From JAQUOA01 sp037443785 (GTDB lineage: Bacteria; Bacteroidota; Ignavibacteria; UBA10030; UBA8401): 64,000 nt of DNA. The DNA is taken from NCBI GenBank assembly GCA_037443785.1, contig JBBINR010000016.1, positions 1 to 64,000 on the forward strand, read 5' to 3'. The translations under genes and the position numbers were made by a program. The notes under the pieces were generated by a model that was not told the origin of the DNA, did no database searches, and worked only from the letters and a program-made list of their open reading frames with translations. Of this stretch, positions 36,501 to 43,360 are shown one piece after another (within the stretch, counting starts at the first letter, position 1; the number at the start of each line of letters is the position of its first letter).

Positions 36501-36676
36501 TTGTGAATATTTACGATGTACTTGGAAGGGAAATAGAGTCGCTTGTTCATGGACAATTGCCGCCAGGAGTATTTGAACAACGATGGACCGCTGACCAGCA
36601 GTCTAGTGGTGTGTATTTTTGCGTTCTCAAAGTTTCTAATAACATATTTACGAAAAAACTTATTCTTATGAGGTAA
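33548..36676 (+). CDS. Large secreted protein: helical putative catalytic domain, Ig-like repeats, LamG module, T9SS tail
   Basis: 1,042 residues. Signal peptide about 1-22 (LPLYGQ). Residues about 30-480 form a helical domain (GGEGINCLPAVIGAELAG, NDVHEPEASGAIAWILYQAY, YDEHSFIGHEAM) of alpha/alpha-toroid character without a family I recognise. Two Ig/PKD-like repeats follow (about 555-740; AWSSSHGILPGSGSQITW and TWSSSNGTFFGSGSSVSW are clearly duplicates). Next is a LamG/concanavalin-like module beginning AYYPFNGNANDASGNNRNG (about 745-950), then a sorting domain with SFPNPFNPSTTI. An extracellular enzyme attacking the polymer is the likeliest role; the catalytic type is unknown. Confidence 0.7.
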   Translation: MKFYRNIVLMFLIVIIELPLYGQQISIDRINQMPNLPQPYLMRDWKFVAKGYDSLVFSSLSGTYLPLNKLYSNTVNYPGSQSFKLQSYVGSPDFGGEGINCLPAVIGAELAGINKKNQNGIDWVSMCKEWFNTLPSEKIYLNGPRATNGDDWWYETMPNVFFYQLYSLHPDVNEFQTQTTIVADRWLEAVQAMGGSSTPWTIPNMDHRAWKFSTMMPYDNDVHEPEASGAIAWILYQAYIKTGNQKYRIGAELAMEFLNDRSLNPSYELQLSYGTYLAARMNAELGTQYNLQKLFTWCFNIGPLRSWGATLGKWGAYDCSGLIGEVQQFNPSYAFLMNTFQQVGTLAPIARYDDRYANALGKWILNAANAVRLFYPNFLPDSNQDSRAWSLQYDEHSFIGHEAMRQSQLSKSPFATGDAIQNNWAETNLALYGSSHVGYLGAVVETTDVAMVLQLNLLATDFRHTSAYPTFLYYNPYDSTVAVSINVGGSSVDLYDAVANVFVKSNVINQTTFDIPSYSSRVIVLAPSGGTITYNEGKMLIDNVVVDYSSDHIAGNHPPRIKAVSTKKDTVTTNSIIELFCTAEDIDGDSISIAWSSSHGILPGSGSQITWTVPDSEGIYSIFCTVKDSKNAETVDTISLNVVKKINHSPTIQKIHVLPRKINLNSSAQINCYAADSDSDTLQYTWSSSNGTFFGSGSSVSWQSPSTAGNFWLKCIVDDNHGGIVYDSIAVEVRDFSLYTKGNVLAYYPFNGNANDASGNNRNGTAANVLLVPDRNGNLNSAYSFDGVTSSVQIPNDNGLNTQNAIAINFWMKIGAFYYREQYPISHGNWQNRWKVSISNNRLRWTVKTSTGIKDLDSETGLQIDSLYNVTVLYGNGEMELYLNGELDAFAPWSGTIQTTSTALTIGQSLPNDNNYNFNGVLDDVRIFDYELSPDEIAAFSSRVTSVKNYSTKMIPEKFSLESFPNPFNPSTTIQFSLPIGGYVLVNIYDVLGREIESLVHGQLPPGVFEQRWTADQQSSGVYFCVLKVSNNIFTKKLILMR

Positions 36677-36681
36677 GAGAT

Positions 36682-39138
36682 ATGAAGTGGATTGATCTTA
36701 ACGGTCAATGGTTTGTAAAAGCAATTAATGTGCGCAAGGATGTACCAAAAAAGTATGTTCGAATTCTCGAATGGATTCCTGCAACTGTTCCCGGAACAAT
36801 TCATACCGATCTTTTAGCAAATGGAATTATTCCAGATCCGTTTTATCGGATGAATGAAAATGAAGTGCAATGGATTGAAAATTATCAATGGCTGTATCGG
36901 CGGGAGTTTGAAGTTGACGCTGAATTTTTGAAAGAACGAAATATCATTCTTCATGCTGAGGGACTTGATACGTATGCATCAATCGCAGTTAATGGAAAAA
37001 TTGTCGGTGCTGCGGAAAATATGTTTGTCGAGCATCGGTTCGACCTTAAAAAACATCTTGTTGCTGGTGCCAACACTATTGAAATAGTTTTTGATTCCCC
37101 CGTTAAACGCTCAAAGCAATTAGAAAAGAAACACGGTGCACTTCAAGTCGCGTTGGAATCTCATCGCGTGTATGTGCGAAAAGCTCAATACTTATTTAGT
37201 TGGGATTGGGGACCAAAACTTACGACATCGGGAATTTGGCGCGCTATTTCAATCGAAGCATCAACCGGACCAGTTTTACGAAATCCATTTGTGAAAACGG
37301 TTGAGGTAAATAAAAAATTTGCCGTTATCGAACTTTCAATTGAGATCGAGAATTTTCAGAAACCAATATCAATCTGTGTAAAAGTTGAAGGCGATGGTTT
37401 CTCACACGAGGTAGAGAAAAAAGCCTTATCACCCCATCTGCGTTTCGATCTTAAAATTGATCAGCCGAATGTTTGGTGGCCGAATGGATATGGCGGGCAA
37501 CCATTGTACACAGCAACATTTACTGCGAAACAAAATGATGATGTATTATCGCAATGCTCTGCGACATTTGGGATCCGGACAATTACACTTGTGCAAGAAA
37601 AGGACGATGAGGGAAAATCATTTATCATTGAAGTGAATGGAGTAAAAATTTTCTGTAAAGGAGCCGATTGGATACCGAGCGATAATTTTATTCCACGAAT
37701 TCCAGACTCGACGTATGAACGACTGCTGACAATGGCGTGCGATGCCCACATGAATATGCTTCGTGTATGGGGAGGCGGAATTTATGAGCAGGAAATATTC
37801 TATTCGCTGTGCGATAAACTCGGCTTGCTTGTGTGGCAGGATTTTATGTTTGCGTGCGGAGAGTATCCACAAACGTCGTGGTTCCAAAAACTTGTGAGTG
37901 ATGAAACGCAAAAAGTTGTCACACGATTGCGCAATCATCCAAGTCTTGCAGTGTGGTGCGGCAATAATGAATGTGAATGGCTCTTCTGTACGGAGAATCC
38001 CGATAAAACTCCCGATGATATGACAGGGTCCATTATTTTTAGAGAGCTACTTCCGACAATCGTCAAACAATTGGATGGAACGCGTCCATATTGGCGCAGT
38101 TCACCGTTCGGTGTAGGATTTCCAAATAATGAATCGAATGGAACACATCATCAGTGGCATGTATGGAGTTTTTGGAAAGATTATAAAGAATATGAAAATG
38201 TAAACGCTCGATTTGTTTCGGAGTTTGGATTTCAAGCTCCGGCAAATATCAAGACCTGGGAAGAGACAACGCTTCCGGAAGACAGATTTCCGCAGCACCC
38301 GGTTATTGAGCATCATAATAAACAGGTTGAAGGTCAAGAGCGGCTTTATCGATTTCAGTCGGCGCATTACAACGTTGCGGCCGATTTCAAAGAATTTGTT
38401 TACCTCGGACAGCTTGTGCAAGCAAACGCATTGAAGACAGCGGTTGAGCACTGGCGTCGCAGAAAATTTAAAACCGCCGGTTCTATTTTCTGGCAATTGA
38501 ATGATTGCTGGCCTGTCAGCAGTTGGTCGGTCATAGATAGTTCACTGCGGCCGAAGGCGTCATACTTTTATGCGAGACGCTTTTTTGCAGACGTGCTGGT
38601 GTCGATCAAAAAAAATGGAGACACATTGGAAGTGTGGGGAACAAATGACAGATTACAACGCGTCAGCGGTACGCTTCACGTTCGGGTGTTATCATTTAAA
38701 GGGGAAAAAATTTCAAACCTTTCGAAAGAAGTTGTTCTAAAATCGAACAGCTCTGGTATTCTCCAAAAGTTCTACGAAATGCCTGTGAGTGATGAAAATA
38801 AATACGATCGATATGTCGTTGCGCAATTAGTGAGCGATGAAGGGATAATCAGTGAAAACAGATTTTTCTTTACCGAGCCAAAACATTTGTTGCTTCCTTT
38901 ACCGCAATTGTTTGCAAAGTTCGATGCCCCAAAAGATTCGTCGTTACATTTGATTATTCAGAGTGCTTTTTTTGCCAAAGATATACGAATAGAAATTGAT
39001 GGATATGATATGGAATTGAGTGATAATTATTTCGATTTGGATGCCGGTACCTCACGAAGTATTGTCTGCTCATCCAAAGCGAAGGCGTTCGATGTGGAAA
39101 AGAAGATTAAAATTTCTTCGCTTCATACGATCAAATAA
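36682..39138 (+). CDS. Beta-mannosidase, GH2 family
   Basis: 818 residues, no signal peptide, so cytoplasmic. The sugar-binding domain, Ig-like domain and TIM barrel of GH2 appear in order. The start is typical of beta-mannosidases (LNGQWFVK, ATVPGTIHTDLLANGIIPDP). The acid/base is Glu430 in WCGNNECEW and the nucleophile Glu514 in ARFVSEFGFQAP. The enzyme releases mannose from non-reducing ends of beta-mannosides. Its presence with GH130 is the main reason to read this locus as one for beta-mannan or manno-oligosaccharide use. It starts 5 bases after the large secreted protein. Confidence 0.92.
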   Translation: MKWIDLNGQWFVKAINVRKDVPKKYVRILEWIPATVPGTIHTDLLANGIIPDPFYRMNENEVQWIENYQWLYRREFEVDAEFLKERNIILHAEGLDTYASIAVNGKIVGAAENMFVEHRFDLKKHLVAGANTIEIVFDSPVKRSKQLEKKHGALQVALESHRVYVRKAQYLFSWDWGPKLTTSGIWRAISIEASTGPVLRNPFVKTVEVNKKFAVIELSIEIENFQKPISICVKVEGDGFSHEVEKKALSPHLRFDLKIDQPNVWWPNGYGGQPLYTATFTAKQNDDVLSQCSATFGIRTITLVQEKDDEGKSFIIEVNGVKIFCKGADWIPSDNFIPRIPDSTYERLLTMACDAHMNMLRVWGGGIYEQEIFYSLCDKLGLLVWQDFMFACGEYPQTSWFQKLVSDETQKVVTRLRNHPSLAVWCGNNECEWLFCTENPDKTPDDMTGSIIFRELLPTIVKQLDGTRPYWRSSPFGVGFPNNESNGTHHQWHVWSFWKDYKEYENVNARFVSEFGFQAPANIKTWEETTLPEDRFPQHPVIEHHNKQVEGQERLYRFQSAHYNVAADFKEFVYLGQLVQANALKTAVEHWRRRKFKTAGSIFWQLNDCWPVSSWSVIDSSLRPKASYFYARRFFADVLVSIKKNGDTLEVWGTNDRLQRVSGTLHVRVLSFKGEKISNLSKEVVLKSNSSGILQKFYEMPVSDENKYDRYVVAQLVSDEGIISENRFFFTEPKHLLLPLPQLFAKFDAPKDSSLHLIIQSAFFAKDIRIEIDGYDMELSDNYFDLDAGTSRSIVCSSKAKAFDVEKKIKISSLHTIK

Positions 39139-39212
39139 ATAGAAAAAAATTTTCTTTAAAGTGAAAATTGAAAGATAAAAAATAATCATCCACTCTATTG
39201 TGAAAGACAGCC

Positions 39213-40517
39213 ATGGACAGAAAAGCAAAGGCCAAATTATTAGTGAAGAGAACAAAAATTAAAATTATGCGGGACACGACTCGTGTTCTCGCCAGGCCGT
39301 TAATACCCGATAATTCCGCTCGCATTAAGCGAACAATCGATCGTATTTTAAGTTTGTCTGAAAAAGAAGCAGAGCAATTGAAAACGAAAGTGGTGAAAGA
39401 ATTTTCACGTCGGCATAAAGATTTGAATAAAATTTGTGCCCGCCACTTTGAAAAAATATCCGGGCATGTGCCGAATCGAGATTCGATCAGCAATATAAAG
39501 AAATTTCTTCTTGGCTCTTATTTCACAATGGAATATTCGATTGAATCTGCCGCACTGTTCAATCCGTCGATAGTTGTTCATCCGGATCAAAGGAAAGTTC
39601 CAAAAGGAAGTACTCGTTTTATGATGAGTCTTCGCGCAACCGGCGAAGGTCACATTTCATCCATTGTTTTTCGTACAGGATTGATTGGAAATAAAGGGTC
39701 AATCACTTTTGACAAGGTAAGCAAGTTCGTTGAAATGCCTTTTATCCAACGTGAAGTCTCAACATCAAGCGCTTCAATCAATTCAAACTATACGGCCAGC
39801 TTCGAAGAAGATCAAAAAATTTCTGAGCGAGTAATATTTCCTGTCTTGGATAGTGAAAGTAAAGGAATTGAAGATGCACGTTTTGTGCGTTTTGTTGATG
39901 ACAGTGGTGAAGTGACCTATTATGGAACATATACAGCGTATGACGGATTTTCGATTCTTCCTCAGCTCATAGAGACAAAAGATTTTTTAACCTTTAAGAT
40001 CATTACGTTGAAGGGAAAGGCAATTCAAAACAAAGGAATGGCGCTTTTTCCGAGGAAGATTAATGGAAAATATGTGATGCTCTCCCGACAGGATGGCGAA
40101 ACGAACCGAATTATGTTTTCAAATGATGTTCATGTTTGGGAAACAGCAGAAATAATTCAAGAGCCATTCAATCCGTGGGAATTTGTTCAAATTGGAAACT
40201 GCGGATCGCCGATTGAAACAGGGAAAGGGTGGGTGGTACTCACACATGGTGTTGGTCCTATGCGGCAATATTCAATCGGTGCAATTCTGTTGGATCTTCA
40301 TCATCCTGAACAGATAATTGCCCGAACGAAAGAGCCGATTATCAGTCCAAATGAAGAAGAGCGGGAAGGATATGTTCCTAATGTGGTGTATTCATGTGGC
40401 TCGTTACTTCATAACGATACGTTGATTATTCCGTATGCAATGTCTGATATAACTTCGGGTGTTGCGACTGTTAATATCCGCGCACTGATAGACAGCATGA
40501 TACCGTTCGAAAAATAA
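39213..40517 (+). CDS. GH130-family beta-mannoside phosphorylase-like enzyme
   Basis: 434 residues, cytoplasmic. A basic N-terminal extension of about 110 residues precedes a five-bladed propeller with GH130 features: FNPSIVVHPDQR, RFMMSLRATGEGHISSIVFR, GIEDARFVRF, YYGTYTAYDGF and GNCGSPIETGKGWVVLTHGV. The family phosphorolyses beta-mannosyl linkages (mannose-glucose, mannan oligosaccharides or mannose-GlcNAc), giving mannose 1-phosphate. Which subfamily this is cannot be decided here. ATG 39213 is used; ATG 39270 is an alternative. It lies 74 bases after the mannosidase and ends the locus at a terminator. Confidence 0.85.
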   Translation: MDRKAKAKLLVKRTKIKIMRDTTRVLARPLIPDNSARIKRTIDRILSLSEKEAEQLKTKVVKEFSRRHKDLNKICARHFEKISGHVPNRDSISNIKKFLLGSYFTMEYSIESAALFNPSIVVHPDQRKVPKGSTRFMMSLRATGEGHISSIVFRTGLIGNKGSITFDKVSKFVEMPFIQREVSTSSASINSNYTASFEEDQKISERVIFPVLDSESKGIEDARFVRFVDDSGEVTYYGTYTAYDGFSILPQLIETKDFLTFKIITLKGKAIQNKGMALFPRKINGKYVMLSRQDGETNRIMFSNDVHVWETAEIIQEPFNPWEFVQIGNCGSPIETGKGWVVLTHGVGPMRQYSIGAILLDLHHPEQIIARTKEPIISPNEEEREGYVPNVVYSCGSLLHNDTLIIPYAMSDITSGVATVNIRALIDSMIPFEK

Positions 40518-40567
40518 TCAGAAGCAAATACTCAAAAATATTTTATTTCAATAGTTAAAACAACAAG

Positions 40568-40593
40568 TCCTGCTTCGAGCAGGATTTTGTTTT
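40568..40593 (+). terminator. Rho-independent terminator ending the mannoside locus
   Basis: TCCTGC (40568-40573) and GCAGGA (40579-40584) form a stem around TTCGA, followed by TTTTGTTTT. Confidence 0.88.
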
Positions 40594-40731
40594 GTACTCT
40601 CAATTGAGATAAACAAAAAGAGCACTATTATTTATCTCTCTTACAATTGCAGAATACCTGTGTATTTTTAATTATATTTTTGTACAAGCATTGCGAGATT
40701 CTTCAATGTCGGTTGTTTTTCCAAGGCATTA

Positions 40732-41712
40732 TCAAACTGCCGCTTCTTTATTGTATTTGGTTCTGTATTCCAATGGTGATATTCCGGTAATTTTTCTAAA
40801 TACTTCACGAAACGCTTTCACGTCTGAATAACCGACGTCGTACATTACTTCATTAATTGTCTTGCGGCTGGTTTCAAATGCTTTTTTTGCCGACTCAATT
40901 TTTACTCGTTGCGAATATTCAACGGGAGTATTGCCGGTTGCTTTGATGAATCTTCTGTCAAAACTTCGTCTGTTGACACAGAATTTGGATGATAAATGTT
41001 CGACAGATATTTTTTCATGCAGCTTGCTTTCAATATACTCTTGCGCTTTTTTTATCATTTCGTCCCCGTGCAATTTCTGTCCTTTAAATATTATAAATGC
41101 AGACTGACTTTGCCTGTCCATTTCAATCTGAAATACTTTGGAACAAAAAATCGCCGTTTGCCTGTCGTAATATTTTTCTACTAGATAAATCATCAAGTTC
41201 AGGAACGAGTAGGCGCCGCCATTGGTATAAATTCCTTTTTCATCAGTAATCAATTTATCAGCGTGTACGTTTACTTTTGGAAACGTAGTTCTGAAAGTAT
41301 CTGCTGCAGACCAATGTGTAGAACAACTCATTCCATCCAGCAAACCTGATGATGCGAGTAAAAATGCGCCGGTGCATATACTTGCTACTTCGGCACCATT
41401 TTTATATTGTTTCTCAATCCAGTCAATCAGCACTTTGTTTTCCTTCACGGTGTTTTGATAATTATGATTCAACGAAGGAATAATGATGAAATTGGTTTTA
41501 GCAATCGCTGAAATGTTTGTATGAGGCTTCACTGTAAACAAACCGTCATAGAAATCTATTGCTTTTGAAATACCTGCCAACTGAATTGTGAACAATTCCT
41601 TTTTACCAAGCCCCTTCCAATGTTCATTGGCTCTCGTAAAAATTTTGTAAGCTCCAACGATGCTGCTTAAGTTGTTCTGTCCGTTCGGAACTAATATGGT
41701 AAGATGTTTCAT
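40732..41712 (-). CDS. AraC-family regulator with N-terminal DJ-1/PfpI domain
   Basis: 326 residues from the ATG at 41712, chosen because an AAGGA site precedes it and the protein then begins MKHLTILVPNGQ; an in-frame ATG at 41754 would add 14 residues. Residues about 1-190 are a DJ-1/PfpI-type (class I amidotransferase-like) sensor with EVASICTGAFLLASSGLLDG. Residues about 215-325 carry the double AraC helix-turn-helix (SVEHLSSKFCVNRRSFDRRF, TINEVMYDVGYSDVKAF). This is the FtrA/GlxA type. It is divergent from a broken dehydrogenase gene and SRPBCC genes, its presumed targets. Confidence 0.9.
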   Translation of the reverse strand: MKHLTILVPNGQNNLSSIVGAYKIFTRANEHWKGLGKKELFTIQLAGISKAIDFYDGLFTVKPHTNISAIAKTNFIIIPSLNHNYQNTVKENKVLIDWIEKQYKNGAEVASICTGAFLLASSGLLDGMSCSTHWSAADTFRTTFPKVNVHADKLITDEKGIYTNGGAYSFLNLMIYLVEKYYDRQTAIFCSKVFQIEMDRQSQSAFIIFKGQKLHGDEMIKKAQEYIESKLHEKISVEHLSSKFCVNRRSFDRRFIKATGNTPVEYSQRVKIESAKKAFETSRKTINEVMYDVGYSDVKAFREVFRKITGISPLEYRTKYNKEAAV

Positions 41713-41730
41713 AGGAATTCCTTTTTTTAA

Positions 41731-41759
41731 AAGATAGAAAGTCAGCGTGTCCAAATCAA
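41731..41759 (-). promoter_or_regulatory. Probable promoter of the AraC-type regulator
   Basis: Read on the minus strand, TTGATT (41759-41754) and TATCTT (41736-41731) are separated by 17 bp, with the start codon 18 bases further on. Confidence 0.55.
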
Positions 41760-41765
41760 CCCATT

Positions 41766-41805
41766 ACAAAGTCCATTTTGCACCTCGACAAAGTAGATTT
41801 TGGAC
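41766..41805 (+). promoter_or_regulatory. Tandem direct repeats, probable AraC-type operator
   Basis: ACAAAGTCCATTTTGCAC (41766-41783) and ACAAAGTAGATTTTGGAC (41788-41805) match at 15 of 18 positions with a 22-bp period, two helical turns. That is the classical arrangement of AraC-family half-sites. The second copy overlaps the -35 box of the plus-strand promoter. Confidence 0.7.
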
Positions 41806-41813
41806 AATATATT
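41785..41813 (+). promoter_or_regulatory. Probable activator-dependent promoter of the SDR-remnant/SRPBCC side
   Basis: TCGACA (41785-41790) and TATATT (41808-41813) are 17 bp apart, pointing to the genes on the plus strand. The -35 box lies inside the promoter-proximal repeat, as in class II AraC activation. Confidence 0.5.
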
Positions 41814-41846
41814 TGTAATAAAACAAAAACAACGAAGGAGAGAAAA

Positions 41847-41933
41847 ATGAGAGAAGGTTCGTGCAAAATCATTTTAATCACAGGAACAAACAACGGTTTA
41901 GGTTGGTTTATCGCTAATACCAGATATGCTTGA
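41847..41933 (+). pseudogene. Remnant of a short-chain dehydrogenase gene (28 codons)
   Basis: A good ribosome site (GAAGGAGA) and ATG 41847 start a frame that encodes the beginning of a Rossmann-fold SDR, LITGTNNGLG being the TGxxxGxG nucleotide loop, but a TGA follows after 28 codons. The next 180 bases hold no recognisable continuation in any frame, so most of the gene has been deleted. AraC/DJ-1 regulators beside SDR genes are common in Bacteroidota, so this was probably the regulator's original target. Confidence 0.7.
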
Positions 41934-42111
41934 CAAACGACAGGAATGTTGATTTAATCCGACATAAGAGCGCCGTAGATGAAGACGCGTTTCAATTCAT
42001 AAATTTTCAAAACAAAACTTGAGAAAACAAAACATCTTTTTTTTCCTAACAATTCTAATTTTTACTTTTGGCAATTACAATGGTGAAAAAAATAAAGGAA
42101 GGGCAACACAA

Positions 42112-42618
42112 ATGACTGCACACGATTTTGCCACGACGCTTTTGGTAGACCAAACTCCAGAAAGGGTATTCAATGCCATCAATAATGTCCGCGGATGGTG
42201 GTCAGAAGAAATTGAAGGTGGAACAGAAAAACTTAATGATGAGTTTACCTATCATTACAAAGACGTTCACATTTGCAAAATAAAATTGATTGAAGTTATC
42301 CCAAACAGGAAGGTTGTTTGGCTTGTCAAGGACAACTATTTTAATTTTATTAAAGATAATCGCGAATGGAAGGGTACGAAAATTAGTTTTGAAATTTCTA
42401 AAAAGGATGATAAAACGCAGATCAGTTTCACGCATCTCGGTTTAGTTCCCGAATATGAATGTTACAATATTTGCAGGGATGCTTGGAGCAATTATATAAA
42501 CAATAGTTTGCGGAGCCTGATTATCACAGGTAAAGGTCAGCCTAACCCCAAAGAGGGTGGCTTCAATCAGCGGCTGATCGATGAATATCTTGGTAACAAA
42601 AGCACACAAAGCAAGTAA
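42112..42618 (+). CDS. SRPBCC (AHSA1/START-like) domain protein, first of a tandem pair
   Basis: About 168 residues from ATG 42112, which has AAAGGAAGG just upstream. A longer reading from TTG 42019 would add a hydrophobic leader, unexpected for this cytoplasmic family. The sequence has the SRPBCC helix-grip pattern: TPERVFNAINNVRGWWSEEI at the start, KLIEVIPNRKVVWLVKD in the middle and a C-terminal amphipathic helix (AWSNYINNSLRSLI). Such proteins bind hydrophobic ligands; the ligand here is unknown. It is paralogous to the next gene. Confidence 0.82.
   Translation: MTAHDFATTLLVDQTPERVFNAINNVRGWWSEEIEGGTEKLNDEFTYHYKDVHICKIKLIEVIPNRKVVWLVKDNYFNFIKDNREWKGTKISFEISKKDDKTQISFTHLGLVPEYECYNICRDAWSNYINNSLRSLIITGKGQPNPKEGGFNQRLIDEYLGNKSTQSK
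42375..42416 (+). repeat. 42-bp identical tract shared by the two SRPBCC genes (second copy 42907-42948)
   Basis: Bases 42375-42416 and 42907-42948 are identical over 42 positions and encode TKISFEISKKDDKT in both genes. The flanking coding sequence is clearly more diverged, including at third codon positions, so the identity points to local gene conversion or strong constraint. Confidence 0.85.
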
Positions 42619-42643
42619 CAATAACAAATCGGGAAAGAAGAAA

Positions 42644-43126
42644 ATGGAAAATAAAAATTTTAGTGTCACTCTTTTGGTAAATAAAACCCCGAGAGAAGTT
42701 TTTGATGCTGTAAACGATGTCACCAAATGGTGGACGGAAAATTTGGAAGGAAGTTCTCACCGACTAAACGATGAATTCTCGGTTCGTTTTGGGGACGTTC
42801 ATTATTCAAAACAAAAACTGGTGGAAGTCATCCCTGATAAAAAAATAGTGTGGCTTGTTACAGACAGCAAACTCAATTTTCTTAAAGACAAACGCGAATG
42901 GACGAATACGAAAATTAGTTTTGAAATTTCTAAAAAGGATGATAAAACTCAACTCCGCTTTACCCACATAGGGTTAGTTCCTGAAATTGAATGTTTCGGT
43001 GACTGTTCAAACGCATGGAGCGATTATGTGAAAAACAGTTTAATGAACTTGATAACCACAGGTAAAGGCCAGCCCACTCTTAAAGAAGAAAAATCAAAGA
43101 AAGTAAAAAAAATGATACATGGATAA
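42644..43126 (+). CDS. SRPBCC (AHSA1/START-like) domain protein, second of a tandem pair
   Basis: About 160 residues from ATG 42644 (a start at 42581 would add 21 residues and overlap the previous gene). It matches its neighbour throughout: TPREVFDAVNDVTKWWTENL, KLVEVIPDKKIVWLVTDSK, HIGLVPEIECFGDCSNAWSDY. The lysine-rich C-terminus (KEEKSKKVKKMIHG) differs from the first copy. Both probably answer to the AraC-type regulator upstream. Function beyond hydrophobic-ligand binding cannot be stated. Confidence 0.82.
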   Translation: MENKNFSVTLLVNKTPREVFDAVNDVTKWWTENLEGSSHRLNDEFSVRFGDVHYSKQKLVEVIPDKKIVWLVTDSKLNFLKDKREWTNTKISFEISKKDDKTQLRFTHIGLVPEIECFGDCSNAWSDYVKNSLMNLITTGKGQPTLKEEKSKKVKKMIHG

Positions 43127-43152
43127 ATTTTGAGTAGACACCGCGGAGCAAT

Positions 43153-43182
43153 AGGTTACAGGTTTGATTCTTGTCGGATGCA
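43153..43182 (+). pseudogene. Degenerate 3' fragment of a tRNA-Arg gene
   Basis: Thirty bases match the 3' end of tRNA-Arg(ACG) at 13051-13080 in 24 positions, mostly transitions otherwise. They include a T arm (ACAGG/CTTGT with loop TTTGATT) and an acceptor half CGGATGC with discriminator A. No D arm, anticodon arm or 5' acceptor half is found upstream. A terminator-like hairpin follows, as for the intact tRNA. Confidence 0.7.
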
Positions 43183-43185
43183 TTA

Positions 43186-43211
43186 AAAACCCTGCTATTT
43201 AGTGGGGTTTT
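43186..43211 (+). terminator. Terminator-like hairpin after the tRNA fragment
   Basis: AAAACCC pairs with GGGTTTT around a short AT-rich loop with weak inner pairs, directly after the tRNA remnant. It resembles in position and partly in sequence the terminator of the intact tRNA-Arg at 13089-13114. Confidence 0.65.
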
Positions 43212-43360
43212 GCCATTTTAGATAAGGAGGTTCATCCTTTATTTTGCCATTCACAACAGTACTATTTTTGTAGGCTCCTAAATTTTTTATCGTGTACATC
43301 CAATGAATGAAATCATTTTATTGATTTGATTGCACAAAGAAAAAGAAGTTGTTATCTTGG

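Noticed and set aside
42019..42111. Upstream TTG start giving the first SRPBCC protein a signal peptide
   Set aside because: The family is cytoplasmic, a good ribosome site precedes ATG 42112, and the paralogue begins at the equivalent place.
43127..43182. Functional second tRNA
   Set aside because: Only the T arm and 3' acceptor half can be formed; no D arm, anticodon arm or 5' acceptor strand is found.
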